In this document: piece by piece, positions 9,501 to 16,977 of the stretch
How the letters are laid out: every line of letters begins with the position of its first letter
Position numbering within the stretch: the stretch's first letter is position 1
DNA from: CAWKDC01 sp964383495
GTDB taxonomy: Bacteria; Pseudomonadota; Gammaproteobacteria; JABCZS01
DNA: 64,000 nucleotides
Direction: 5' to 3'
Assembly: GCA_964383495.1 (NCBI GenBank)
Contig: CAYLHG010000001.1
Location: forward strand, 124,001 to 188,000
Position numbers and translations under genes: made by a program
Notes under the pieces: generated by a model
Seen by the model: the letters and a program-made list of their open reading frames with translations, nothing else
Database searches by the model: none
Told to the model about the DNA's origin: nothing

Positions 9501-9568
9501 ATCAATAAAATTAAATTGATAACAATGGCAAAAACAGGGCGTTCAATACAAATTTGCGATAAGCGCAT
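6545..9568 (-). CDS. RND-family multidrug efflux pump, inner-membrane permease (AcrB/MexB-like)
   Basis: Proton-driven efflux transporter of the hydrophobe/amphiphile exporter group, 1007 residues with 12 predicted membrane helices and two large periplasmic loops. The N-terminus MRLSQICIERPVFAIVIN is the typical first helix. The helix-4 proton-relay Asp pair is seen in GLVVDDAIVMLEN (about residue 400). The repeated second half carries the SAQFESFRDPFIIMLTVP and GLITKHGILITDFAN segments. Its start overlaps the stop of the adaptor gene (ATGA), so the two are coupled. No outer-membrane TolC-type gene is present here, so a channel encoded elsewhere is expected. Substrates cannot be predicted. 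Confidence 0.93.
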   Translation of the reverse strand: MRLSQICIERPVFAIVINLILLIIGYIGFDRLNVRELPKTEQFTVEINTTYTGASAELMENQVTIPIEDAIAGVEGIDVISSKSQQGKSSVVVTFIADYNISEGMNDIRDQLSRVRKTLPDDADDPVLKKADPNTSPSIYISFTDTKRDALALTDYIDRYIKTELQQVEGVGSVWVYGAREYSVRIWPNPLGMASRKVTVGDIQSVLLEQNQALPSGDIKSHYRNFVIDPDTKLQHVDEFKTLVLRDEKGKMVRLSDIADVEIGPLNEDTVVRVNEKPALVLAIVPQTTANPVDVSAGVKKRLDSFRKSLPEGMDFSISFDNATFIEASISEVYKTIYEAILLVVLVVFAFLGSLRSSVIPIVTIPLCLIATFGLIYLMGYTINTMTLLAMVLAIGLVVDDAIVMLENVFRHREEGMSALDAAKKGSDEIGFAIIAMTLTLAAVYAPIGFTPGFTGAIFREFAFTLAGAVVISGFVALSLSPMMCAYVLPKKLETTKYTQWLENFMHRLDEYYRKWITFFLHHRKSMVLSFLGVAMLGVFLFHSLKAELAPTEDQGAVFTVVTAPTNSSFRYLDEIMLSVQKVLANVSERENLVVVTGTGSTESGIAFLALKPWDERSQSQTSITHSVQSKLFKIPGAQIFAIDLPPIEGSGGGTTPIDLVVQMSGTYEELASVMDNLQKAITKYPGLNSVQTDLKMDSQQIEVKINRDLIGNLGIPFEDLNDALNILFAGRHISDFESNGENYDVIVQLKEDLRASPDQINHIYLRAREERMVPLSAVVTLESIVRPNTLPHYNRMRSAHLTANLSPGYTLGEAVEALNDIAASILPVNSKTSWAGFTKDYLESSGAMLTTVFLSLIFIYLVLSAQFESFRDPFIIMLTVPFSIIGAVLFLQLVGGTNNIYTQIGFVTLIGLITKHGILITDFANKLAAQGVDKYEAVVQAAVTRLRPILMTTGAMVLGAVPLALASGAGAAARSQMGWVIVGGMLFGTLFSLFVVPVAYTFISRR

Positions 9569-10623
9569 TATTCACCCGCCGTTTCTGTTAAAATTTCAAC
9601 AGGTGAACCATCTCGCAAACTTTGCTGCCCACGAGCAACCACCATTTCTCCTGCTTTTACACCCGTTAGCATTTCAACACGCCCGTTTGTACGGGATCCA
9701 ATAGTCACAGGCCGGCTTTGCACATGCTTTTTTTCAATAACGTACACTTGATACCCTGCAATGGTTGCCACAATCGCTTCTTCTGGCACATTCAAAGCGT
9801 TCGGGTTCTCAGAGAGCACTTGAGATACTTCTCCGGATAAACCAGGCGATAATGCTTCCTCGGGGTTATCAAAATGTGCTTCTACCGTGATTGTTCGCGT
9901 ATCCAGATCGACTTGGGGACTTACAAAACTCACCACCCCTTCAAATATTTTACCTGGAAATGCACTTGTTTGGAAACGAACAGGCTTCCCTAAGGCGAGC
10001 TGGCTCAAATAACGCTCTGGCACTGCATATTGTAATTTTAAACTACTTTTATCAACAATATGCACCAAATTCTGCCCTGATTTAATATATTGCCCGGGGC
10101 TTACGTGCCGCAAATCTAAACGCCCTTTGAAAGGAGCACGAATATCTGTTTTATCCAACTCTGCTTGTGCGAACGCCACGTTAGCTTGCGCTACCTTCAA
10201 ATTTGCGTCTGCTTTATCTACTTCTTGTTGAGAAATAGCTCCCTTACCAATCAAACTTCTTAAACGTGTATTATCTAAACTTGCCAATGCTGCCTCTGCT
10301 TGGCGTTGAGCCAATGTTGCTGCTTGGGTCGCGTCATTCAATTGCACCAAAATAGCGCCTTGTTCTACTAACGCACCCTCTTGAAAATCGACATGCTTAA
10401 CCGTTCCATCTAATTCTGAAGCCACATCCGCCTCATTTTCAGCCATCAAAGAACCTAAGGCAGTGACTAACATTGGCATGGACGATACAACAACAGGTGT
10501 TGCCGTCACAACAGGAATAGGAAAAGCAAATGCGTTTTTATTAGCTTTCTCGCTTACAAAGCGGTAGGTCACAAACAGTATGACAAGAATGAAAAATATC
10601 ATTATAATCGTTTTACGTTTCAT
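9568..10623 (-). CDS. RND efflux periplasmic adaptor (membrane fusion protein)
   Basis: MexA/AcrA-type adaptor of 351 residues that bridges the RND permease and an outer-membrane channel. An N-terminal hydrophobic segment (about residues 5-22) anchors or exports it. The biotinyl-lipoyl half-motif VDFQEGALVEQGAILVQLND (about 95-114), a helical hairpin (AALAQRQAEAALASLDNT onwards), the second lipoyl half (FKGRLDLRHVSPGQYIKSG) and a beta-barrel region follow in the expected order. The gene is first in the adaptor-pump operon. Its 5' end contains the divergent dapD promoter. Confidence 0.92.
   Translation of the reverse strand: MKRKTIIMIFFILVILFVTYRFVSEKANKNAFAFPIPVVTATPVVVSSMPMLVTALGSLMAENEADVASELDGTVKHVDFQEGALVEQGAILVQLNDATQAATLAQRQAEAALASLDNTRLRSLIGKGAISQQEVDKADANLKVAQANVAFAQAELDKTDIRAPFKGRLDLRHVSPGQYIKSGQNLVHIVDKSSLKLQYAVPERYLSQLALGKPVRFQTSAFPGKIFEGVVSFVSPQVDLDTRTITVEAHFDNPEEALSPGLSGEVSQVLSENPNALNVPEEAIVATIAGYQVYVIEKKHVQSRPVTIGSRTNGRVEMLTGVKAGEMVVARGQQSLRDGSPVEILTETAGE
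10580..10608 (+). promoter_or_regulatory. Putative dapD promoter inside the 5' end of the adaptor gene
   Basis: ATGACA at 10580-10585 and a perfect TATAAT at 10603-10608 are 17 bp apart on the plus strand. The leader to dapD would be about 55 nt. The elements lie within the first 15 codons of the divergent adaptor gene. Confidence 0.55.
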
Positions 10624-10667
10624 TGTTCCCTCAGTTGTTAGTTTTTCATTAAGGACAATAATATACC

Positions 10668-11489
10668 ATGTCTCAAACCATTATTGAATCTGCTTTTAAC
10701 GATATTGAGCGCATTACTCCTCGGTACGCACCTAAAGATTTATGCCGCACACTAGATGATATCATTTCTGCGCTCAACCATGGCGAAATTCGCGTGGCAG
10801 AAAAAAAAAATGGCACATGGGAAATCAATGAATGGATTAAAAAAGCCATTTTATTGTATTTTCGCACACATGAGAACCATCCTATTGAAGCGAGCTGCAT
10901 GCGTTTTTACGATAAAATCCCTTTAAAATATGCTCATGCCACTGACGCGGATTTCAAGCAAAGTGGCATAAGATTAGTGCCTGGCGCAATTGTACGCGCA
11001 GGTGCTTATATTGGTCCCAATACCGTAGTGATGCCGAGTTTTGTGAATGTTGGCGCATACATTGACTCTGGTTGCATGATTGACACATGGGCAACCGTTG
11101 GTTCCTGTGTGCAAATAGGAAAAAACGTACATCTTTCAGGTGGCGCGGGGTTGGGCGGCGTGTTAGAGCCGCTGCAAGCTTCTCCGACAATTATTGAAGA
11201 TGATGTATTTATTGGAGCGCGCAGTGAAATTGTGGAAGGCGTACGAATTGGTGCAGGAAGCGTGATCAGTATGGGGGTTTTTATTGGGGCGAGCACAAAA
11301 ATTTACGATCGCACTACTGGGGAGATCAGCTACGGATACGTGCCTGAAGGCAGTGTTGTAGTGCCAGGAAGCTTGCCTTCTCAGGACGGGCGTTGTCAGT
11401 TAGCCTGTGCGGTGATTGTTAAAAAGGTAGATTTTCAGACGCGCAAAAAAGTGGGATTAAATGCGTTGTTGAGGGATGCGGAGGATTGA
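10668..11489 (+). CDS. dapD: 2,3,4,5-tetrahydropyridine-2,6-dicarboxylate N-succinyltransferase
   Basis: Transfers succinate from succinyl-CoA to tetrahydrodipicolinate in the succinylase branch of lysine and meso-diaminopimelate synthesis, in the cytoplasm. The 273 residues equal the usual length. The N-terminal helical part (residues 1-100) is followed by a left-handed beta-helix of hexapeptide repeats (for example GAIVRAGAYIGPNTVVMPS, DDVFIGARSEIVEGVRIGAG), and the C-terminal VPGSLPSQDG segment is typical. The ATG follows AAGGACAATAATATACC. It is a single gene here, with other dap genes absent, and its product feeds the MurE-type wall precursor made by the dcw cluster in this window. Confidence 0.96.
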   Translation: MSQTIIESAFNDIERITPRYAPKDLCRTLDDIISALNHGEIRVAEKKNGTWEINEWIKKAILLYFRTHENHPIEASCMRFYDKIPLKYAHATDADFKQSGIRLVPGAIVRAGAYIGPNTVVMPSFVNVGAYIDSGCMIDTWATVGSCVQIGKNVHLSGGAGLGGVLEPLQASPTIIEDDVFIGARSEIVEGVRIGAGSVISMGVFIGASTKIYDRTTGEISYGYVPEGSVVVPGSLPSQDGRCQLACAVIVKKVDFQTRKKVGLNALLRDAED

Positions 11490-11507
11490 AAAGCGGCTAT
11501 CTTTTCG

Positions 11508-11605
11508 TAGGGCGCGGAGTTTATATTGAAAGTAATATTACGCCCCCGCTAAAAAGACGCGCGCTTCGCGCACACGGGCGCATATTATGCGCCCCTACGC
11601 CTAAA
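11508..11605. repeat. GC-rich palindromic dispersed repeat, copy A
   Basis: The element begins with CGTAGGGCGCGG and ends with GCGCCCCTACGCC, so its termini are inverted. The right half (11554-11605) contains a GCGCGCTTCGCGC hairpin followed by GGGCGCATATTATGCGCCC. The same right half recurs at 50321-50364 and, as the last palindrome, at 55443-55474. It lies in the noncoding gap between dapD and the next gene. Confidence 0.65.
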
Positions 11606-11748
11606 ATATGATTCATACAATAAAGACAATTCCTCGAAAAATATTCATGACATTTTGTTACAATTTCACTCACAAGTTAACAAGCAAGATTGTTACAATG
11701 AGTGCTATCTCAGTTCACATAATATACAAAACCCTTTAGGTTAATTTC

Positions 11749-12471
11749 ATGGTTCATCCTGCAATAATAGATAATACAGACAAAGCAAAATTAGTTACTG
11801 CTGTACAAGGTGAAGATGTTGGTGCTTTCACCACGGCATTCAATGAATTTAGAAATGCTACAAACTCTAAGGATTATCCCAGTCTCCTTAGCATAAGATT
11901 AACTTATTTAACATTACCAGATGGTACTTTTGTAATTAATTATATTAACACTCATTATGAAACCTGCTCTGCAAATCAAAGAAATATATTTGATACATAT
12001 CGCCAGCATGTTGGTAAAACATTGATGTCATCATCCCCCTCCTCCCCGGCATCTTCTCCCGAAACAACCACACCACCCCATTCTGAAAACACCCGCGACC
12101 ACTCTTTCTCACCATTCACTTTAACAAACCACAAATATAATGACGACCAAAGCGCAGATCCCCTCCACTTCCAAACGCATACAAAAATAGGTTTCGCTAT
12201 AGGCGCCTGCATTTCGATAGCACTTGTTATCATCGCTTATACGGGGACAGAAGAGGGGGACGCACTGAACACATTTTTCCATGATATCGCTCAAACCATT
12301 TGTCAAAATGTATTTGAAACAACTTCAGAGACGCCTAAAACACCTGTAGCTCTTGCACAAACGGGACTATTTACTCTTTTTGGGTTTGGTTTTTCAATGG
12401 CATGCGCAGGTGTTGCTAAATTATCTAAAGAATTAGGTGATTATTCTTCCCCTTCTTCTTTATCGAGATAA
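11749..12471 (+). CDS. Hypothetical membrane protein with Ser/Pro-rich linker, 240 aa
   Basis: No family recognised. Residues 1-85 are soluble and mixed, residues 86-125 are a low-complexity Ser/Pro/Thr linker (SSSPSSPASSPETTTPP), and two hydrophobic helices follow: about 144-162 (IGFAIGACISIALVIIAYTG) and about 202-222 (TGLFTLFGFGFSMACAGVA). The tail is short and Ser-rich. No N-terminal signal is seen. The layout (soluble head, disordered linker, paired helices, polar C-terminus) resembles secreted or membrane-inserted effectors of intracellular bacteria, but this is only an architectural impression. Two TTGTTACAAT boxes at 11655 and 11690 precede it. Its 3' end overlaps cydX by 31 bases on opposite strands. 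Confidence 0.65.
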   Translation: MVHPAIIDNTDKAKLVTAVQGEDVGAFTTAFNEFRNATNSKDYPSLLSIRLTYLTLPDGTFVINYINTHYETCSANQRNIFDTYRQHVGKTLMSSSPSSPASSPETTTPPHSENTRDHSFSPFTLTNHKYNDDQSADPLHFQTHTKIGFAIGACISIALVIIAYTGTEEGDALNTFFHDIAQTICQNVFETTSETPKTPVALAQTGLFTLFGFGFSMACAGVAKLSKELGDYSSPSSLSR

Positions 12472-12554
12472 TGTTCCTGCTCCAACCATAATACATTGAT
12501 GATTCCACAAGCCACAGCCAAGCACACTCCTAAAATCCACGTAAAATACCACAT
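12441..12554 (-). CDS. cydX: Cytochrome bd oxidase small subunit CydX, 37 aa
   Basis: A 37-residue ORF directly after cydB that is easily missed because of its size. It begins MWYFTWILGVCLAVACG, near-identical to the CydX family start (MWYFAWILG), has one membrane helix, and continues to a VLWLEQEHY segment and an acidic tail EEGEE. AGGAGGAGAG stands just before the ATG, and only 9 bases separate it from the cydB stop. CydX stabilises the bd-I oxidase complex and its haem site. Its last 31 bases overlap the 3' end of the convergent gene ending at 12471. Confidence 0.93.
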   Translation of the reverse strand: MWYFTWILGVCLAVACGIINVLWLEQEHYLDKEEGEE

Positions 12555-12563
12555 ACTCTCCTC

Positions 12564-13688
12564 CTAATAAATTTTTTCTGCTACCTTGCCAGATAACTTG
12601 CGATAAACCCATGTTACATAAATCATAATAATAGGCAACACGCCCAAAGTAATCACCACAATGGTTCCCAAAGAAGTAGGACTCGCCACCGCATCCCATA
12701 TTGTTAAGCTGTGATCAGGCATCGCAGCAGAAGGAAAAATAAACGGAAATAAACTTGCCCCCGCCGTCATAATGGTACAAGCAATAGCAAGACCACTGCA
12801 GAAAAAGGGAAGCATCGTCCACGATAACCGACTAAAAATAATACTCGCTAACGCTGATACAATTGCTGTGCAAGGTAATACACGCATCCAAGGATATAAG
12901 TCATAATTTCCCATCCACGCTCCAACTTCGCGATGCACCGTTTTTCCTAAAGGCGTTAAAATATCATGCGTAGCTCCTGCTAAGCTCACCACTTGATAAC
13001 CTTCTATTTTGTAAGCAATGAAATATCCTCCTATCACAAAAAACACTACATATGTAAGCGCAGCAATATTAGCAAAACGGCGTCCACGTAATCCAATATG
13101 CTCATCTGCGCGCATATACAAATAATATCCTCCGTGCATGATAAGCATGAATAATGAAACGAAGCCACACAGCAAAGCAAACGGATGAAACTGTTGAAGT
13201 AGTGTCCCCGTATAAAAACTTTGCATGAAATTATTAAAATGGAATTCAACGCCTAATAATAAATTACCAAATGCAGCGCCAAATACAACAGCAGGAACGA
13301 CCGTTGCAACCCACAATAAACGATCCCAATTCGCACGCCAACGCGGGCTAGGCATTTTAGATCGATAATCAATGCAGGCAGGTCTCAAAAATAACGTCCA
13401 TAATAATAGAAATAATACCCAATAAAATGCAGAAAATGACGTTGCATAAGCTAGGGGCCACGCAGCAAATAATAGCGTGCCACCCATGATAAACCATACT
13501 TGCTGCCCCTCCCAAAAAGGCCCTACAATATTTAATAATTGGCGTCGATCTTCATCAGTAGGTGCAACCCAGAGTGAAATAGCGCCAATCCCTAAATCAA
13601 ATCCATCTGTTAATGCAAATGCGATGAGGAAAAACCCCACCAAACCCCAAACAATTAATTTGAGTGTGACGTAATCGAAGAGTTCCAT
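12564..13688 (-). CDS. cydB: Cytochrome bd ubiquinol oxidase subunit II
   Basis: Inner-membrane subunit II of the bd-type quinol oxidase, 374 residues with about 8-9 helices. The N-terminus contains the family pattern FFLIAFALTDGFDLGIGAI followed by GPFWEGQQVWFIMGGTLLFAAWP. It partners CydA to reduce O2 to water with quinol electrons and supports respiration at low oxygen. RBS AGGAGAAACACATC precedes the ATG. It lies 31 bases after cydA and 9 bases before cydX, within cydP-A-B-X. Confidence 0.96.
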   Translation of the reverse strand: MELFDYVTLKLIVWGLVGFFLIAFALTDGFDLGIGAISLWVAPTDEDRRQLLNIVGPFWEGQQVWFIMGGTLLFAAWPLAYATSFSAFYWVLFLLLWTLFLRPACIDYRSKMPSPRWRANWDRLLWVATVVPAVVFGAAFGNLLLGVEFHFNNFMQSFYTGTLLQQFHPFALLCGFVSLFMLIMHGGYYLYMRADEHIGLRGRRFANIAALTYVVFFVIGGYFIAYKIEGYQVVSLAGATHDILTPLGKTVHREVGAWMGNYDLYPWMRVLPCTAIVSALASIIFSRLSWTMLPFFCSGLAIACTIMTAGASLFPFIFPSAAMPDHSLTIWDAVASPTSLGTIVVITLGVLPIIMIYVTWVYRKLSGKVAEKIY

Positions 13689-13719
13689 GATGTGTTTCTC
13701 CTAAAGTGAGTGCGCGTGT

Positions 13720-15267
13720 TTATCTCTCATGATAATAACGCCCCGTCCCTAGACTACTAGGCCCCAAGCGAATGTATTTGATCATCAAAAACATTTCTAT
13801 CGCTACTAGAATGGTGTACAAAATCACAAACCCCGACAAACTTAACAAAACATCTCGCGCTGTGACTGTTGAAACTGATAAAAATGTTGGCAAAATTTCA
13901 GCAATCGACCAAGGCTGCCGCCCCATTTCTGCCACAATCCAGCCTAATTCAGCCGCAATCCACGGCAATGGAATACAGAAAACAGCAAACCATAATAGCG
14001 GCCGATTATGCCAAACTGTTTTTCTCATGCCGCCGTAAATCACTAATACGTATAATAATAATAACAAAAAGCCACATCCGACCATGACACGAAAACTCCA
14101 AAATGTCACAAATACATTTGGAATAGTATCTTTCGCGGCCTGCGCAATTTCGTCTTCTGTTGCGTCCACTACTTTATCTGTATAACGTTTTAATAATAAG
14201 CCATACCCTAGTGAATCTTTGACTTTTTCAAATGCAGCCACCGTCTCAGCACGTGGAGGATCCGTATGCCGCAGCTCGCTCAACAATCCATAGGCTATCA
14301 TTCCTTCACGAATTTTATGCTCATGCTCAGCTATTAAAGGCTTCAACCCTTTGACTTCTTCATTAAAAGAACGCGTTGCCATTAAACCCATGACCCATGG
14401 AATTTTAACAGCATAATCTGTTCGCATTTCAGTTTGATTAGGAATGCCAAACAAAGTAAACCCTGCAGGCGCAGACTCGGTATTCCACTCTGCCTCAATG
14501 GCAGCCAATTTTACTTTTTGCACATCCCCAATTTCATAACCACTTTCATCTCCTAACACTATTACGGATAAAACAGAAGCCAAGCCAAAACCGGCAGCAA
14601 TGGCAAAAGAACGTTTTGCAAACGCGAGATCCCGCCCTTTCAATAAATAAAATGCGCTGATTCCCAATACAAATGTGGCAGCAACCACATAACCTGCAGA
14701 AAGCGTGTGCACAAATTTCACTTGTGCTACAGGGTTGAAGAAAACTTCTGAAAAATTTTGAAGCTCCATGCGCATAGTTTGGTAATCAAATTCAGCGCCA
14801 ACAGGGTATTGCATCCATGCATTTGCAATTAAAATAAAGAGCGCTGATAAATTAGATCCTAACGCTAACATAAAAGTAGCGGCTAAATGCTGCGGTTTTG
14901 ATAATTTATCCCAACCAAAAAAGAATAAGCCTAAAAAAGTGGATTCCAGCATGAAAGCAACAGAACCTTCAATGGCAAGCGGAATACCAAAAATATCGCC
15001 CACATAATAAGAATAATAAGCCCAATTTTGCCCAAACTGAAACTCCATCGTCAACCCTGTTACTACGCCCATTGCAAAGTTGATCGCAAATAATTTCCCC
15101 CAAAACTGTGTCATATCTTTATAAATTTGTTTGCCTGTCATGAGATAAACAGATTCCATAATAACCAGCATCCACGACAAACCTAGCGTGAGAGGGACAA
15201 ATAAGAAATGAACAATGGCAGTAAAAGCGAACTGAAGGCGTGATAGCTCAACAACAGAATCCATCAT
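13720..15267 (-). CDS. cydA: Cytochrome bd ubiquinol oxidase subunit I
   Basis: Haem-bearing catalytic subunit of the bd quinol oxidase, 515 residues. The expected haem ligands are visible: His in FTAIVHFLF (about 19-20), His in KFVHTLSAGYV (about 185) and Met in FRVMVGCGF (about 395). The periplasmic quinol-binding Q-loop (about 250-340) includes KIPWVMGLMATRSF. The length suggests the short-to-medium Q-loop form. Its first codons overlap the cydP stop by 4 bases, which implies coupled translation. Confidence 0.97.
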   Translation of the reverse strand: MMDSVVELSRLQFAFTAIVHFLFVPLTLGLSWMLVIMESVYLMTGKQIYKDMTQFWGKLFAINFAMGVVTGLTMEFQFGQNWAYYSYYVGDIFGIPLAIEGSVAFMLESTFLGLFFFGWDKLSKPQHLAATFMLALGSNLSALFILIANAWMQYPVGAEFDYQTMRMELQNFSEVFFNPVAQVKFVHTLSAGYVVAATFVLGISAFYLLKGRDLAFAKRSFAIAAGFGLASVLSVIVLGDESGYEIGDVQKVKLAAIEAEWNTESAPAGFTLFGIPNQTEMRTDYAVKIPWVMGLMATRSFNEEVKGLKPLIAEHEHKIREGMIAYGLLSELRHTDPPRAETVAAFEKVKDSLGYGLLLKRYTDKVVDATEDEIAQAAKDTIPNVFVTFWSFRVMVGCGFLLLLLYVLVIYGGMRKTVWHNRPLLWFAVFCIPLPWIAAELGWIVAEMGRQPWSIAEILPTFLSVSTVTARDVLLSLSGFVILYTILVAIEMFLMIKYIRLGPSSLGTGRYYHER

Positions 15268-15455
15268 GGATGCGTCTCCCTTGTGAAATGCTCAACCACA
15301 GTCTGATCTGTGAGTTGAGGGCCGATAGGATCAGAGAAAAAGAAATACCAAATGAGCGTAAAGCCGAGTAATTTTATAATAATCAACGCCCAGAGCTCCC
15401 ACATGAGCGGGATGCGTGTGGTGAAAAAAAGATCATGCATCCATTGGCGTAGCAT
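15264..15455 (-). CDS. cydP: Small cytochrome oxidase-associated subunit CydP
   Basis: A 63-residue protein at the head of the cyd operon. A hydrophobic helix (about residues 22-42, LWALIIIKLLGFTLIWYFFFSD) is followed by the FFSDPIGPQ motif, which matches the small CydP-type proteins found upstream of cydAB in many proteobacteria. The stop overlaps the cydA start (ATGA). It is probably a structural or assembly subunit in the inner membrane. The function is inferred from family and context. Confidence 0.72.
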   Translation of the reverse strand: MLRQWMHDLFFTTRIPLMWELWALIIIKLLGFTLIWYFFFSDPIGPQLTDQTVVEHFTRETHP

Positions 15456-15485
15456 AGGGTTGTCCCCTCTACAGTAATGCGCAGC

Positions 15486-15513
15486 ATTGTAGCATAAAAT
15501 TTACTAAAATCAA
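15486..15513 (-). promoter_or_regulatory. Putative promoter of the cydP-A-B-X operon
   Basis: On the minus strand TTGATT (15508-15513) and TACAAT (15486-15491) are 16 bp apart and begin right at the tsaB stop codon. A short dyad, CTACA / TGTAG at about 15471-15494, overlaps the -10 and could be an operator or leader hairpin. Confidence 0.5.
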
Positions 15514-15514
15514 A

Positions 15515-16192
15515 CTAGGTGGCCCGAACAACCACATCATTTCGCACATACGTTGGCAAACCCAATTCAGGCGACACCGCTTTTCCCTGTGCAAAATCAT
15601 ATTCAGCCAACACCGCAATGGTGTGCGCCTGTGGCATGATATTTGGATATACTCTTGTCACATCTTTCATGCGCTCTTCCAATATAGAACTATACGCTGC
15701 AAAACCATTACCTGCTCCCACCCATTGCGATAACACATCAGGCAAAGGCACATTGCTAGGCGTTACCACGATTTCTTCACCCTGTAACACCATTCCCGCA
15801 TTTTTATTCCAACCATACAAGCCCCAATACACTTCACTTTTTCGCGCATCTAAAGCAACCATGACAGATTCATGCTGTGTCGTTTGATACACTTCAAACG
15901 CTACAGCACGCAAGCTTGAAATGGGTAGTACAGGCTTGTTAGCTCCTAACGCTAACCCTTGCGCCATCGCCGCAGCAATGCGCAGCCCTGTGAAACTGCC
16001 TGGACCCGCTCCGAAAGCTACTGCACCAATATCGCATAGCTTAACACCGGCCTCTACAAGCAATGAATCCACAAACGCTAATAGCTTTTGTGTATGCTCC
16101 CGAGGCGCATGCAATGTGCGGGATAAAACACGGCCAGGGATGCTTAAAGCGGCTGAACAGTGTTCGGCAGTGGCGTCTATGGCGAGGATCAT
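15515..16192 (-). CDS. tsaB: tRNA threonylcarbamoyladenosine biosynthesis protein TsaB
   Basis: Partner of TsaD in forming t6A37 on ANN-decoding tRNAs. The start at 16192 gives MILAIDATAEHCSAAL, the normal N-terminal strand of the ASKHA fold, and has ACGGAGCT about 6 bases upstream; the frame is open for 46 further codons upstream, which look noncoding. The motif GAGPGSFTGLRIAAAMAQGLA (about residues 68-88) is diagnostic. The length (225 residues) fits the family. The gene sits between the histone-like gene terminator and the cyd operon promoter, so it is probably a single transcription unit. Confidence 0.93.
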   Translation of the reverse strand: MILAIDATAEHCSAALSIPGRVLSRTLHAPREHTQKLLAFVDSLLVEAGVKLCDIGAVAFGAGPGSFTGLRIAAAMAQGLALGANKPVLPISSLRAVAFEVYQTTQHESVMVALDARKSEVYWGLYGWNKNAGMVLQGEEIVVTPSNVPLPDVLSQWVGAGNGFAAYSSILEERMKDVTRVYPNIMPQAHTIAVLAEYDFAQGKAVSPELGLPTYVRNDVVVRAT

Positions 16193-16220
16193 GGGAGCTC
16201 CGTTGGTACGATAGCGCGTG

Positions 16221-16257
16221 ATTATATCATCAAAACCCCCGCTGCCTACGGCGCTGC
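16221..16257 (-). repeat. Short GC-rich repeat with TATAAT, copy 1 (upstream of tsaB)
   Basis: On the minus strand it contains GCAGCGCCGTAGGC, then GCGGGGGTTTTGATGA, then TATAAT. Almost the same series stands at 52103-52135 (plus), and the first part also at 28911-28931 (minus). Here the TATAAT lies about 30 bases before the tsaB start and may act as its -10 element. Confidence 0.6.
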
Positions 16258-16286
16258 CCCTTAAAAGGGGGCATTTTATATAAGTC

Positions 16287-16325
16287 CTGAAAAAGAAAAC
16301 CCCACATATTTGCATATGTGGGGTT
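16287..16325 (-). terminator. Rho-independent terminator of the histone-like gene
   Basis: AACCCCACATAT (16298-16309) and ATATGTGGGGTT (16314-16325) form a perfect 12-bp stem with a 4-nt loop. On the minus strand it is followed by TTTTCTTTTTC (16297-16287). It lies about 65 bases downstream of the histone-like gene stop and ends that transcript before tsaB. Confidence 0.88.
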
Positions 16326-16389
16326 CTCAATTTCCCTAAACCTCTGCCCTTATAAGATGCTCAGGGCGCGTGGTTGCTATTCATCAAGC

Positions 16390-16977
16390 TTATACGGCTG
16401 GATGAGCTACCACTTGAGGAGCTGCAACACGTTTCTTAGAACGTCTTACAGTGCGTTTTCTAGGAGCGGCCTTCTTAGTAGCAGCTTTCTTGGCAACTTT
16501 ACGTTTGCCTGCAACTTTACGACGCTTTGTTGTGCCAGCAGCTTTACGCTTAGCTCCAACTTTACGACGTGCACCTGCTTTGCGTGCTACTTTCTTGCCA
16601 GCTTTCTTTTTGCCTACTTTCTTTACAGCTTTCTTAGCTGCAGCCATCGCTTTCTTCAAGTCAGCACGTACTTCTGCACGTAATTTCTTGAGTTCAGCGG
16701 TGTGCTTAGCCTTTAGCTTTTTCAGAGCAGCGGCATGTCTTGCTTTTGCGCGCTTTACAGCGGCAACAGCTTTCGCACGAAGCGCTTTCAAACGTTTTGC
16801 AACGCCTTTGCTTGCTTTACCAGTCTTGCGTTTAGCAGCTTTACGACGTGGCTTTGCAGCCGCTACCTTTTTAGCTGCCTTACGGCGAGTGGGTTTGCGT
16901 GCTGCTTTGCGTTTTGGCTTAGCAGCGGCAACAGCTTTCGCTGGAGCCTTTTTCACTTTACGTTTACGTGTAGCCAT
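16390..16977 (-). CDS. Histone H1-like, Lys/Arg/Ala-rich DNA-binding protein
   Basis: The 195 residues are almost entirely Lys, Arg and Ala, with repeated K(A/R)AAKR-type blocks in both tails. Between residues about 60 and 118 there is a more helical central stretch (AAVKRAKARHAAALKKLKAK). There are no acidic or aromatic patches except a few Glu/Asp in the centre. This composition matches bacterial histone H1-like proteins (Chlamydia Hc types, Coxiella Hq1), which compact the nucleoid in dormant or infectious forms. CAGGAGA precedes the ATG at a good distance. The strong terminator after it suggests a single highly expressed gene. The antisense frame looks open only because of composition. 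Confidence 0.8.
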   Translation of the reverse strand: MATRKRKVKKAPAKAVAAAKPKRKAARKPTRRKAAKKVAAAKPRRKAAKRKTGKASKGVAKRLKALRAKAVAAVKRAKARHAAALKKLKAKHTAELKKLRAEVRADLKKAMAAAKKAVKKVGKKKAGKKVARKAGARRKVGAKRKAAGTTKRRKVAGKRKVAKKAATKKAAPRKRTVRRSKKRVAAPQVVAHPAV

